This document shows positions 11,366-22,993 of a stretch of DNA of 64,000 bases, one piece after another; the stretch's first letter is position 1, and the number at the start of each line of letters is the position of its first letter. A program made the position numbers and the translations under genes. Under the pieces are notes generated by a model, which saw only the letters and a program-made list of their open reading frames with translations, had not been told where the DNA came from and searched no databases. The stretch is from Ophiocordyceps camponoti-saundersi (nom. inval.) (taxonomy: Eukaryota > Ascomycota > Sordariomycetes > Hypocreales > Ophiocordycipitaceae), in assembly GCA_003339415.1 (NCBI GenBank), contig PDHQ01000040.1, positions 69,696 to 133,695 on the forward strand, in the 5' to 3' direction.

Positions 11366-12070
11366 TTACTCGGCCTCGGTCTTGGGTCGCATCTCAGGCG
11401 GCGTGTCAGGCTGGTTGAGATAATTGGCGCGAACGACATCCGGGTGGCCATCCATGGCTTTAAAGACACGAGCGATGGTAGGGAACTGATCGATATCGAC
11501 GCCGATCCGCTGCGCGTTCCACACGGCAGGCAAAAGACAGGCGTCAGCCAAAGTGAAGCTATCCCCCACGCAGTGACCCGCCCCAGCATGAGGACGAGCA
11601 ACGGCCTCGAAAGCGCGCAGTCCATCGACCGTAAGCTGACGACACCAGTCATCGACGACGTCCTCGCCGTGCGCCATGTCCACAAGACGACGCCTGATGC
11701 GCAGGTTCGTCACGGGCTGGACATCAGCGCAGATGATCCCCATCAACGTCCTGACTACGGCGCGGGAGACGAGGTCGTGCGCAGGCGGCAAGAGAGATGG
11801 CTTGGCTTCCGGGTGGCGCTCTTCTAGGAATTCGAGGGCGGCGACGGATTGGGTGATGGTGAAGTCTGGGTATGGTTCTTTGTGGCTTATGAGGAGAGGT
11901 ACGGTGGCGGAGGGGTTGAGGTTTAGGTGGGTGGCGGTTTTGTGCTCGTTTTTGAGGAGGTTTGCTGGGATTGTTTTGTAGGTTATTTGTTTGAGGTTTA
12001 GGGCTATGCGGAGGCGGGCGCTGCAGGAGGAGCGGAAATAGCTGTAGAGGGTGTATTCGTGGTCTTGCAT
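11366..12070 (-). CDS. maiA: Maleylacetoacetate isomerase (zeta-class glutathione transferase)
   Basis: An intronless gene for 234 residues. The N-terminal thioredoxin-like GST domain (about 4-88) carries the zeta-class signature YFRSSCSARLRIAL with the catalytic Ser-Ser-Cys, and NPSATVPLL for glutathione binding. The all-helical C-terminal domain follows (VGDSFTLADACLLPAVWNA). It converts 4-maleylacetoacetate to 4-fumarylacetoacetate using glutathione as cofactor, directly before fumarylacetoacetase, its convergent neighbour. The two thus form a small catabolic pair. Homogentisate dioxygenase, often clustered with them in Aspergillus, is not in this window. The region just upstream of the start is a GATGGT microsatellite. 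Confidence 0.95.
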   Translation of the reverse strand: MQDHEYTLYSYFRSSCSARLRIALNLKQITYKTIPANLLKNEHKTATHLNLNPSATVPLLISHKEPYPDFTITQSVAALEFLEERHPEAKPSLLPPAHDLVSRAVVRTLMGIICADVQPVTNLRIRRRLVDMAHGEDVVDDWCRQLTVDGLRAFEAVARPHAGAGHCVGDSFTLADACLLPAVWNAQRIGVDIDQFPTIARVFKAMDGHPDVVRANYLNQPDTPPEMRPKTEAE

Positions 12071-13989
12071 TGTGGTGTTTGATGGTGATGGTGATGGTGA
12101 TGATGGTGATGGTGATGGTGGTGATGTTGATGGCGAGGTTGATGATGGTGATGGACGATGACGATGATGATGATGATGGGAGGTTTACGTGATTACCCGT
12201 TTATGGCTTTGACTCGGCTCAATTCTGTATTTGAGTGTACGTATGTATGCATGGACCAAGCCAGGGGTAGAGGCGGGCAGGGTGGTAGAAAGGGGAGGAG
12301 GGGGTTGGGTTTTGGTTCACGGGATGCCTACATACATACTGGGTTGGGCTGGTTGGATTGGTTGGTTGGTTTGTAGGATGCGATGGTGATGGGGATGCCG
12401 TTCATCCGACGCCGCATCGCATCCTGTGATCCTCTTCCTCTTCCTCTTCCTCCTCCTCTTCCCCCGCCCCCCCCTGGTTATTAGCCAGGTAAGGTAGGTA
12501 GGTATGTAGGTTGGCTCTGCTCTGTATGCTCTCTCTGCTCTCTCTCTCCCCCTCATCTTGACTCGACTCGCCCACCTTTCCAGGCACCGAGGTAGTAAAA
12601 AAAAGTTCCCACCACCGGTTCCAGCCCAACCTTAACCTACCTACCTCTCTCATTCACAAGTCACAACATATAGTATACGGAGTATAAGTAAGTAACTAGG
12701 TGACGTCTAAGAAAATCGTGCAACTCTCTCTCGCAACCAATACCCTTTCTTCTATTGCAACTCGTATGTACGACGGGAGACCAAGAGGGAAAAAAAAAAG
12801 AACGCAAGCAAGGTAGGGCAATGCGTGTAAGACGGAAAAACCGCCTACTTCTCTCTCTCTCTCTCGCCCTTCCCTCCCCCCCTCCTCACATCAAACCTTC
12901 TCTCCAACCCCCCCAATCCAGAAATTCCATCGGGCCGAGGATTTTAATCAAGATGGACTCGTCTGTGCGGTTGCACTTTTTTTCTTCCACCCCTTCTATT
13001 AAATAGTACGGATTACATACATACATACCTCTTCTTCTTATCTCTCTTTCTCGCCTCCCCCCCCCCCTTTCCGCGCGGGGGCTTATATGCGTGGTCTAGG
13101 CTGGTCTTGGTCTAAGCCCTCTCGCCGAAAGCGGTTCCGGTTCCGGTCGTTTTCTATACCCGTGGCGGAAGGTCAAGGCTGAAAAGCATCGTTTCATTTT
13201 TTGTTCTTGAAGGTTACATCCGTCTTTTTTTATGTAGCCTGTAGGCTGTAGGTGAGTTTGCTTTTTTATGCGTGTGCAGTATATGTATGTATATTGATCC
13301 TTTTTCTACGGAGTAAAATACCCTGAATAGGATGGGATAGGGGGGGGGGGGGGGGGGAAGATCTTTGCCACTTATACGGATCTTTGTCGCCTCTCGATTG
13401 CGCCGTCGGGGTGGCCGAGGAAATGAAGGCGAGCAGCTGTTGTTCTTGTTGTTGACGTTGTTGCTGGCTGGCTTTTGGGTGGTGGTGGTGGTGGTGGTGA
13501 TGGTGGTGGGTGCGGTGGTGTGGTGGGACTAGCTAGCGACTTACCTACCATAAATACCTCTCTAGGTAGGTAGGTAGGTTGCAGTGAAGAGTAGTAGGTG
13601 TATGTATGTAGAGAATAGAGAGGGAGAGGGAGAGTGGGAGAGAGAGAGAGATGGAGAGGCACAAAAGGAAGAGAGTAAAAGGACAAAAGAAGAGAGGGAG
13701 AGAGGGAGAGAAGAAAACGACGTCATTGTCACGATTCCCTTTTCTTTGCTCCTCTTTCTTTCTCTCTCTTCTTCCTTTCCCTTATCTCTCTCTCTGTGTC
13801 TGTCCCTTACCCTCTCGTTCATCATCCGTCACATGGACAAAAAACGAAAGATGGGGTACGGGGAAATAATCTGTATGTAAGTCGAGAGAAGAAAAGATGG
13901 GGGATGCAAGGATCTTTTGCTCCCCACACGCACATCACGGGCGCACACACACACACACCTGATGCTCATCTAGTAAGGTAGGTGAGTCT

Positions 13990-14027
<38 letters not shown>

Positions 14028-14069
14028 GCACAGGCACACACACACACATCAGATGAAGGGGGGGGGGGA

Positions 14070-14103
<34 letters not shown>

Positions 14104-14291
14104 GAATTCCAGTCTCCACTAAATAAGACGTGATGCTCACGGCTCCACCCGTCGTTGCTTCTGCGATCGAACGAGGAAAGGAATGTTCTCTCTCTCTCTC
14201 TCTCTCTCTCTCTGACGACGAAACGAGGATATGCGTGGGTTTTTGACTTACATATGAACTGTCTTGTTCACACACACACATACATACATTG

Positions 14292-14322
<31 letters not shown>

Positions 14323-15105
14323 GTCGTAAGCCGTTTCTCCTTTTACTGTTGCATCTTCAACATCCCTTGCCATCATCTTAGACTTTACGTTGTACATGTT
14401 CGAGAAAGACGAAGAAGAAGAAGAAGAAGATGAAGAAGAAGAAACTGGGGGATCATCAGGTCACCGCCGCTAAAAAAAAAACAACCGCTTCGATTGGTTG
14501 TTATTCCCTTTTTTGCCTCCTCCCCCCCCATGTCACCCCCCTCAAGTCCACACCACACACCCCCCCGGACCCCCGGACATGGGGTGGGGTGTACAATGAC
14601 AGACAGGCCTCTCCCTGGTCCTCATCCGTATGTACTACCAGATGGATACAGCAAGCCATCTCTCTCTCTCTCTCTTTTTGCCTGCGCAGGGACCCGGTCC
14701 GTCTGAGAATTAAAAAAAAGGAAAAAAAAAAAGAGAGAGAGAGAGAGAGATACGATGATAGACATTGACGCTAGGCGTTATCAACGCGACCCAAATTGCA
14801 TCTGTATGTATGTAAGTACCTCTTAGGCTCTATGAGAGAGGAGAGGAGATAGTAATTCCGTATCCGCTCATATATTTGTTTGTCTTCCTCCTCCTCCGCC
14901 GTCTTCGTCTCCTCCTCTTCCTCCTCCACCCCCCACCCCCCCCTCCTCTCTCTCTCTCTTCCCCCTCTCCCCTCCCTTTCTTCTCTTCTCTCCCTTCCTT
15001 TTCCCTTCTTCTTCTTCTTCTTCATCTCCCGTCTCTCCCTCCCTTCTATACTACAGAAGAAGAAAACTAAACGCGAGAGAGAGAGAGAGAGAGGCAAAGA
15101 AAAAA
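12071..15105. repeat. Microsatellite-rich intergenic region
   Basis: Three kilobases without a supported gene, made largely of simple repeats. They include a GATGGT/GATGAT array (about 12079-12178), G run (about 13341-13357), GGTGGT array (about 13478-13510), CA repeat (about 13991-14025 and 14035-14048), GA repeat (about 14070-14100), CT repeat (about 14188-14213), CATA repeat (about 14277-14321), and GAAGAA repeat (about 14408-14442). The last 230 bases are CT-rich and end in a GA run just before the PTR2 start, a likely promoter and leader. Open frames here are translations of repeats. Confidence 0.7.
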
Positions 15106-15617
15106 ATGGCCAGCGCCGTCACCATCGACAACGATGTCATCACCCAAGTCGGCCCCCTCCACCAAAACCCTCACCTCGTCGACGACAAACACGCAAACGC
15201 CAACAAGGAAAATGTCACGGCCATCGACCTGCCCAAGGGCTCCTCCGCCAGACACTCCGTCGCCGGCCTGTCCTCTACCTCGTCCACAGACGACGACTAC
15301 GACGGCCGGCCTACAGAAGAAGAGATGAACACGTTGAGACGCGTCTCCGGCAAGATCATGTGGAGCATGTGGACCATCGCCTTTGTCGAGCTGTGCGAAC
15401 GCTTCTCCTACTACGGAACCTCGGTCCTGTATACAAACTTCATCAACCATCCGCTTCCGCCCGGCTCCACCACCGGCGCCCCCGTTCATCCGGGCGATAT
15501 CCCCGGCGCGCTGGGCATGGGTCCGAAAGCCGCTCAGGGTCTCAACCTGTTTAATTCCTTTTTCGCCTACCTGATGCCGCTGGTCGGGTGAGCCTCCTTT
15601 TCCTCCTCTCCTCGTCT

Positions 15618-15651
<34 letters not shown>

Positions 15652-17131
15652 CACACTATATATATAGCTGTGTATGTGTATATATCTCTATATATACTGA
15701 CCATATACATACACAAGCGCTTGGGTGGCCGACGCTCGCATGGGTCGCTTCTGGACTCTTCATCTCGCCATCGGCATCTCCACCATCGCCCACATCGTCC
15801 TCGTCGTCGCCGCCTCCCCCGGCGTCCTCGCCAACAACAAAGTCTCCTTCGGCGTCTTCATCCTCGGTCTTCTCGTCCTCTGCATCGGAACCGGCTTCTT
15901 CAAGGCAAACGTCTCGCCGCTGCTGGCCGAGCAAAACGACGATGTCCGTCCCCGCGTCGAGGTCCGCAAGGGGGAACGCGTCATCGTCGACCCGGCCGTG
16001 ACCAACACTCGCATCTTCCTCTACTTTTACTTTTGCATCAACGTCGGCTCCCTCACCGGCCAGATCGGCATGGTCTACGTCGAAAAGTACGTCGGCTTCT
16101 GGGTCGCCTTCCTCATCCCTACCGGCCTCTTCCTCCTGGCCCCCTTCGTGCTGGGATCGCAAAAGAAGTCGTACAAGCTCAAGCCGCCGACGGGTTCCCT
16201 CCTCTCCAAGTTCTTCCGCATGTTCCTCTTCGTCCGCAAGAGGTCCTCCCTCACCTCCTTCGACTGGAACCTGGCCAAGCCGTCCAACGTGCCGATCCCG
16301 CAGCGTCCGGCCTGGATGACGTACGACGACGCCTGGGTGGACGAGGTCCGTCGCGGCCTCAAGGCTTGCAAGGTCTTCCTCTTCCTGCCCATCTTCTTCC
16401 TCTCCTACAACCAGATGACGGGCAACCTCACGATCCAGGCCGGCACCATGGAGCTGCACGGCGTGCCCAACGACATCATCCAGAACCTCAACCCCATCTC
16501 GATCCTGGTCATCATCCCCGTCATCGACCACCTCATCTACCCGACCCTGCGCAAGATGGGCTTCGCCTTCACCCCCATCAAGCGCATGACGACCGGCTTC
16601 ATCATCGCCGCCTTGTCCATGGTCGCCTCGGCCGTGATGCAGTACTACATCTACCAGAAGAGCCCGTGCGGCTGGTACGCCAACAAGACCATCGTGGAAA
16701 ACGGCCAGAAGAGGCCTTGCCCGCCGGCGCCCATCAACGTCTGGGCCCAGTGCCTGCCCTACATCTTCATCGGCATCGCCGAGGTGCTGGCCAACGTGAC
16801 GTCGTACGAGTACGCCTTCTCCAAGGCTCCGGAGAACATGAAGTCGCTGGTGATGAGCATCAACCTCTTCATGAGCGCCATCTCGGCCGCCCTGGGCCAG
16901 GCCTTCACCCCCCTCTCGGACGACCCCCTCCTGGTGTGGAACTACACGGTGGTGGCGGCCATCGCCTTCGCCGGCGGCGTCGCCTTCTGGCTCTGCTTCC
17001 GTCACCTCGACTCCGAAGAGGATAAGCTCAACATGCTGAAGAAGTCGCAGTTCATCGGCAACCAGAAGCCGGGCCTGTCGTCCAAGGCGATGGAGGCAGG
17101 GGAGGGTGCCGGTCCGGCTTACGAGCAATGA
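15106..17131 (+). CDS. ptr2: Proton-coupled oligopeptide transporter, PTR2/POT family
   Basis: Two exons, 15106-15587 and 15718-17131, giving 631 residues. The 130-bp intron (GTGAGC...ACAAG) joins MPLVG to AWVADARMGRFW. The POT signature ELCERFSYYG (the ExxERFxYYG proton/peptide-coupling motif) is at about 100 and the second signature FLYFYFCINVGSLTG is in exon 2. About 12 membrane helices with a large loop between helices 7 and 8 are expected. An acidic, Ser-rich N-terminal tail (about 1-70) and a C-terminal tail resemble fungal PTR2, where these regions are regulatory. It imports di- and tripeptides at the plasma membrane. The CT-rich leader and A-rich start context (AAAAAAATGG) fit strong expression. 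The antisense frame of 540 codons is a shadow. Confidence 0.95.
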
Positions 17132-17470
17132 AACCGGCATGTTTTCTGTACATACCATTTTTTTTCCTCTTTGGCAGCGTTCATTTTTGTTTGTCGTCTG
17201 TTTGTTTGTGTTTTTGAAAGATTTTGAGATGAGGAATGATACCACCAACACCCTTTTTGATGATCTTGTTTTACACACACTTCTCTCGCTGCTTTTCCCT
17301 TGTGGCTTTTCCGTAGCAACGAAGCCATTTTCTTTTCATTGTCTCAGTTGTATATTTATATATATCTGTGTGAGTGAGTGAGAGAGAATGTGTGTGTGAG
17401 TGAGACAAGGTGTGTGTGTGAAGGTGCGTGACAAGGTGTGTGAAGGTGTGTGTGAAGGTGGGTGTGCGTG
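17132..17470. other. Convergent 3' regions of PTR2 and MFS genes
   Basis: 338 bp with T-rich 3' UTR sequence and GTGTGT/GTGAGTGA simple repeat at about 17368-17460. No gene. Confidence 0.5.
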
Positions 17471-19593
17471 TCAACGTCTTTCGCTCAACACATCGTTGGA
17501 TAGACGATAATACCTCGGCGCGAGCCAAATCCGAACCCGTTTCCCCCATATCACCACCGGCACGGCAACGAGGTGAACCAGGAAGCTGATGACGGCGGCG
17601 CTGATGAAGATGTTGCTGACGCTCATCACCTTCATCCACGGCGTGATGGAAAAGGGGCCGGCGATGCTGAGGGCGTTGCGGAAGAAGGCGACGGCGACGA
17701 ATGTCAGGGGTACGATCTAAACTCGGTCAACATTCTTCTTCTTCTTCTTCCTCTTTGAGTCTCAAGGACTGAGATTGTTTGGTACACTTACGTCGGGATA
17801 GGCGTCGATGACGAGTGTAAAGGTTATGTCTGAGATGGCTCCGAAGCCCGTGATGAAGACGGCCGTTCCGAGGCTGGGGAAGATCCAGTGCATGCCCTGG
17901 AGGAGAGCAAAAAAGAAAACGTCAGCTCTTCCATATCAATGGACTGACAGGAGGAAGAGGAGAAATAAAAAAAAAGAGGCATTACACGATCTGCCGTCAC
18001 GCCAAACAAGGCGAGCCCCCCAGACATGAGCAAAGCCGGAATCGGCAACAACCAAAGCCTCATCTCCGGCTCCAAAAGGCCCCCGTTCCGCCTAGCGAAG
18101 CGAACGACAGCCCAATCAGAGAAGTAACCGCCGTAGACACTCCCCAGAAGCGAGCCGACGAGCGGACCGCCACACATCATCAGCCCCGTCTGCGCAGCGT
18201 TGAAGCCGTACGGCTCCTGTGCGAAGACGATGGACACGACGGCGCAGAGGACGACGAGCCAGCATAGACCGGACGCGTACTCTAACGAGGTGAGGATTAC
18301 GTGCGGATACCATGCCGTGTGTACCGGTTGATAGGCCGTTTTCCATAGCGATTCGTTGGTGGGCGTTGAGAGTTGCAGGCGAGGACGGAAACGAGGGAAT
18401 TTGAACTTGATGGGCGAGGAGGATTCGAATGGGTGGGTCGTGAGTTGTCGTGCTGTTGGGAAGACGGCTTTCGTCTCTTCTAGACTGATGATGAAGAGCA
18501 GGCTGAGGACCGTCATGAAGGCTGCGAGCGTCAGGTAGGGCGCTCGCCAGCCTGAGGTCTCGGCTTGGGCTCCGACGGCGATGGCGACGAGGAAACTGCC
18601 TGCCGAGAAGGCGATGAGGTAGACTCCGTTTGCCGTGCCTCGTTGATGGACGAAGAACATGTCTCGGATCTAAGAAGTACGATGAAGAATATATATATAT
18701 CTCATCATCAGCTTCTCTCACTCACACACACTCTCTCTCTTAAACAACACATCCATCAGTGTAATAGGGGAAACAAACAGTCATCTGAACAGCCGTCTCG
18801 TTTACAGCCCCAGCAAGACCCATGAGGAAATTCGTAAGGAGCACCTCGGCGGCGGACGTCATGGCCGCGGACCACCACGTCGTGGCGACGACCGCGGCGG
18901 TGGAAAGGATGTAGACTGGTCTACGGCCGTACTTGTTGGCGAAGGGGACCATGATTATGCACCCGATGGCTAGGCCTACTAGTTGGAAGGCTTGGGCGTT
19001 GTTGAGCTCTTGGATGGAGATGTTGAGTTCGGTTTGCATTTGGGTCCAGAAGATGGGTTGGATTGTGAGGCTGTGCGTATGTATGTATGTTTGTTAGAAT
19101 CAGCAGCTTATGAATTCATGTAGAGAGTGTTGAGAGAGAAGAGATTCAGGGGGGGGGGGATATAGCAAAGACGACGGAACAAGGAAACGAAGGGGGAGAA
19201 GGAGAAGAAGCTCACCTGGCAAAGATGACGACCGTCATGGCCATCAACAGTCCATAATGCCAACACTTGCGCATCATAGACCAAGACTAGAGAAACACCA
19301 GATTCTCTCAACGTCAGTTTCACCCAACCCAAATCACATGTCCTGAACCTCCTTTCTCAAGGGGCGGGGGAACAAACCAGAGCATCGTCTGGATGACCAG
19401 ACGGCATAGGCGTAAGGATAATAGACCCGTTACGAACAACCTCTTCTCCATCCTCTAAGAATAAAAGAGAAACTTATCAGCCATCTTCTTTCTTCCTCTT
19501 CTAAAATCTTTTATCCCTCCACTCACGAGAGAATAGTCGGACTGTTCCGGGCGGAAGGATAAAGTCATCTTCCTTGACGTATCGATCCGTCAT
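17471..19593 (-). CDS. Major facilitator superfamily transporter, seven exons
   Basis: Exons on the minus strand: 19593-19527, 19454-19378, 19286-19216, 19070-18779, 18669-17986, 17896-17792 and 17716-17471, giving 513 residues. All junctions keep frame. Two introns use the donor GTTTGT. A cytoplasmic N-terminus contains PSGHPDDALSWS before helix 1. MFS motif A appears as FANKYGRRPVY in the loop after helix 2, and DMFFVHQRGTANGVY marks the helix 4-5 region. Twelve helices with a long central loop (about 290-350 of the protein) and a basic C-terminus (WGKRVRIWLAPRYY) follow. The family resembles fungal DHA1/HOL1-like permeases; the substrate cannot be told. An in-frame ATG 12 bases upstream (19605) is an alternative start with poorer context. 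It is convergent with PTR2. Confidence 0.88.
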
Positions 19594-21349
19594 GATGGAA
19601 ACCATCCAAAGCTGTACCCGTCAAAGACTCTTTCTTCTCTTCTGTATCCCCGTCGGTTAAGATGAACGGGGAAGAGAAGGATGGGAAAAATGTCGACTTG
19701 GTGAGAAGAGGTGTGAAGATTGAGTAGGATGAACTGGTTGAGGGGAGTAAGAAGAAGGAGAAGAAAGAGAAGAAGAAGAAAAATTAACAAGAAGCATCCA
19801 CTGCTCTCGTTATAGAATAGGTGGAGGATAATATCATCTCTCGGCAACTGGAACCAAGTTAATCAAGTCCACTCTTTCGAAAGTAGGTATGTAAGTTGTG
19901 CACATATATATCCTATCCCTATATGTATGCAGACCATATGTATGTATGTATGTAAGTTAAGTTAAGTCAAGTCAGATCAAATCAAAGGATAAAAAGTCAA
20001 TTAAGACGAGAGAGAGGAAAAAGTACCAGAAAGAAAGAAGGGAAAACGAAACAACAAGATGATTCCCCCTTTCACCCCTTTCAGAAAAAAAAAGGGGGCC
20101 TGACATTGAATGTTATCGTTGCTCTCTTCGCATTCATACTTACATACATACAGAGGCTAGAACATCCCACAAGCGCCGACCGACCACTCAGACCTCATAC
20201 ATACGATATATTCGAGGGCTTGACTGGATGTAAGCTGGTAGTAGGTTGTCAAGGTAGCATCCAAAGGAAAGGAGAGGAACCCATACCTACTCCGTACATA
20301 CTACTGGATACCTACACAAACACACATTATACTACATATATACATAAATATATGCATACATACATATTACATTGCACAAATAGCCAATATAGGTATGCAC
20401 ATCTGTAGGTACAAAGCTGTTGAAAGGCGTAAAGAGACAACGTTTAAACCCCCAGACCAGAACAGAAACTATCCTCCTTCCTCTTCCTCCTCCTATCCAC
20501 AAACGAACAACACTATATGTACATACATATGTAAACCTGCATAGAATAAGACAGAAACCAACCAATAATGAACCCCCCTCTTGGCCTCCATCAGTCCCTC
20601 CCTCACCTCCCTCCCTCCCCAGACAACCGACAAAAAAAACGAGTCAAGATACGTCCCCCATCGTAAAGAATATTGGCATTTTTGACGCCGACCAACCCAG
20701 TAAAGTGCAACCACCGAGCTACAACTGGTGCAACCCCAGCAAAAAGAACAGGCATAATCCATAACCCCAACTCGATCCATGCAAACTTCTCCCCCCTCCC
20801 TCCTCCATAGACAATCATCAGCACATGTATGCAATGCCCCGGCGCTTCAAACCCATCAAAAAACTCTCCTAAAGAGGTGCAACACGGCGGGGAGGCGACG
20901 AAAAAAAAAAGGAGGGGTGACAGAGGCTATAACACGCCCCCCCCCCCCCCCCAATCTGCCATGACTCGCCGCCCCCCGTCAACCCGCATTCTCCAGTCCC
21001 AACCTTTAACCCCCTTGTTTGTTCATCTCGTCTAGCCACGTACATACATAGTGAGGCAGCCAAAAAAAAAAAGGCCGGATCAGATGATGCCGGTTTGGAC
21101 CTCCGACTTAGCGGCGGCGCGGCAAAGGCTTTGGCATTTCGGGCCCCGAGGGACGCTTTTCCTCTACTACCATCCAATGCGTACATACAAAATCTATAGG
21201 GGGAAGAAGAAGAAGAAGAAGAAGAAGCACAAGAGAAAAAGGGGGTGACGTGGCCGCCAATCGTCATCGCCTGCGACATTCTTTTTCTGCTTAACCCATC
21301 GACATCTTCGTCGTCCCACACATACATACATACATAAAAGTCCCAAACA
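19594..21349. other. Intergenic; promoter regions of MFS and amidohydrolase genes
   Basis: No supported gene. Contains GTAT/TACA tetranucleotide repeats (about 19930-19960, 20135-20150, 20330-20370, 21320-21337), a C run near 20937-20952 and GAAGAA repeat near 21205-21228. One TACTCCGTACATA motif lies at about 20289. Confidence 0.5.
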
Positions 21350-22993
21350 ATGCCTTCGCTTCCTCTCCTCCTCCTCCTCCACAATGGCCGCTTCTTCAGA
21401 GAGGGCGCGCCCTGCTTCGCCGACTGCTTGCTGGTGGATCAGGCGTTAGGCACCATCCTTCACGTCGGCTCGACCGACGACGACGCCGTACGCGAAGCCC
21501 GCGCTGCCGGCGTCTCCGAGCACGATCTCAAAGGCCGCCTCGTGCTCCCCGGCTTCATCGACGGCCATATGCACCTGCTGCAGACCGGCGAGGCCCTCGG
21601 CCGCCCGGATCTTGCCCCGTGTAAGAACCTGGCCGAGATCCGGGAGCGGATCCGACAGCACGCCGCCGAGCATCCCGACCTGCCCCGCATCGTCTGCCGA
21701 GGTTGGCTGCAAGAGGCCACCGCAGCCTCGGGCCAAGTCCGAGCCGCCGATCTCGACGACCTCGATCCTCGGCCCATCTTCGTCCACACCGAGGACCTGC
21801 ATTCGGCTTGGTGCAACTCGGCCGCCTTGGCCGAGCTCCGTGTCCGAGACATGCCCGATCCGCCTGGCGGCTGTATCCATCGCGACGACAGCGGCCGCCC
21901 GACCGGCTTCCTCTCCGAGAGTGCCGCGCTGGGCATCGCCTGGCCCTTCGTGAGCGGCGCCTCCTCCGTCGAGGAGCGCGTCCGCTGCATCGCTGACGCC
22001 GTCGATTCCTACGTTGCCGCCGGTTATACCGCTCTCGTAGAGCTGGCCATGGACGACGTCAACTGGGAGGCGCTGCAGCTGTACCGCTCGCGCCAGCCCA
22101 ACGGTCGCTTGCCCCTCGCCTTGGCCATGTACTGGCTGGTGCTGCCGCGTGACTCCGTCGACGAGACGCTGCGCCAGGTGAAGCGTGCCATCGACCTCCG
22201 CGCCGAGCTTCGGGCGGCCGGTTGCGACGACTGTCGCGTCGCCGGCATCAAGCTGCTATGCGACGGCGTCGTCGACTCCTGCACCGCCGCCCTCCGCGAG
22301 CCCTACGCCCACGGCCTCGCCGGGCCCGACCCCATCTGGCCCACGGACAACCTCGTGACGGTGATGCGCTTCGCCGATGACGCCGGCTTGCAGTGCGCTA
22401 TACATGCCATCGGCGACGCCGCCATTCACCAGGCCATCAACGCCCTCGAGCTTATTGCCAACCCGGCCGCGCGCCATCGTATCGAGCACCTCGAGACGTG
22501 CGCCCCCGAAGACGCCCGCCGCCTGGGTCCGCTCGGCATCGTAGCCTCGGTTCAGCCCGTCCATAGCGACCCCGCCATCATGGGCCAGTGGCCGCGGCTG
22601 CTCGGCCCGGAGCGCTGCCGCCACGTCTTCCCCTACCGCGCCCTAGCAGACGCCGGAGCCGTCATCGCCCTGGGCACCGACTCGCCCACCGCCTCGGTGC
22701 TCCCACTCCGTAACCTTTACACGGCCACGACCCGCCGCTCCGCCCGAGAACCTGAGAGAACCGACCGTACCACGCCACAATTCGCCCTATCGCTGGCTTC
22801 TGCCGTTGCCGCCGCCACCCGCGGTGCCGCTTACAGCTGCTTCGCCGACACCTGGACCGGATCCCTGGAGCGGGGAAAGGCCGCCAACCTCACCGTCATC
22901 GACATGACCTGGGACGCCGAGAAGCTGCTCGACGCTCGTGTCACCGAGACATGGGTCGCAGGCCGGAGCATCTTCCGGGCTAAGGACGTTTGA
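21350..22993 (+). CDS. Amidohydrolase family 3 (YtcJ-like) metal-dependent hydrolase
   Basis: An intronless gene for 547 residues. It has the composite beta-sandwich plus TIM-barrel layout of amidohydrolase superfamily subgroup 3. Metal-site landmarks are HxH in DGHMH (H73, H75), the lysine in GIKLLCDG, the histidine in AIHAIGD, the second in HRIEHLE, and the aspartate in ALGTDSP. The C-terminal part returns to the sandwich (GSLERGKAANLTVIDM). Such enzymes hydrolyse C-N bonds, often N-acyl or formamide groups; the substrate here is unknown. Codon use is very GC-rich. The last 207 bases overlap, in antisense, the reading frame of the convergent P450. Together with that P450 and an MFS pump it forms an accessory-looking trio. 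Confidence 0.9.
   Translation: MPSLPLLLLLHNGRFFREGAPCFADCLLVDQALGTILHVGSTDDDAVREARAAGVSEHDLKGRLVLPGFIDGHMHLLQTGEALGRPDLAPCKNLAEIRERIRQHAAEHPDLPRIVCRGWLQEATAASGQVRAADLDDLDPRPIFVHTEDLHSAWCNSAALAELRVRDMPDPPGGCIHRDDSGRPTGFLSESAALGIAWPFVSGASSVEERVRCIADAVDSYVAAGYTALVELAMDDVNWEALQLYRSRQPNGRLPLALAMYWLVLPRDSVDETLRQVKRAIDLRAELRAAGCDDCRVAGIKLLCDGVVDSCTAALREPYAHGLAGPDPIWPTDNLVTVMRFADDAGLQCAIHAIGDAAIHQAINALELIANPAARHRIEHLETCAPEDARRLGPLGIVASVQPVHSDPAIMGQWPRLLGPERCRHVFPYRALADAGAVIALGTDSPTASVLPLRNLYTATTRRSAREPERTDRTTPQFALSLASAVAAATRGAAYSCFADTWTGSLERGKAANLTVIDMTWDAEKLLDARVTETWVAGRSIFRAKDV

Noticed and set aside
13372..14433. Several small frames in the microsatellite block
   Set aside because: They are translations of CA, GA, CT and CATA repeats.
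15656..17278. 540-codon minus-strand open frame across PTR2
   Set aside because: Antisense shadow; composition is dominated by Asp/Glu/Val/Gly without any domain, while the plus strand has clear POT motifs.
21446..22624. Long antisense and alternate frames over the amidohydrolase
   Set aside because: They follow from very GC-rich codons and carry no family features.
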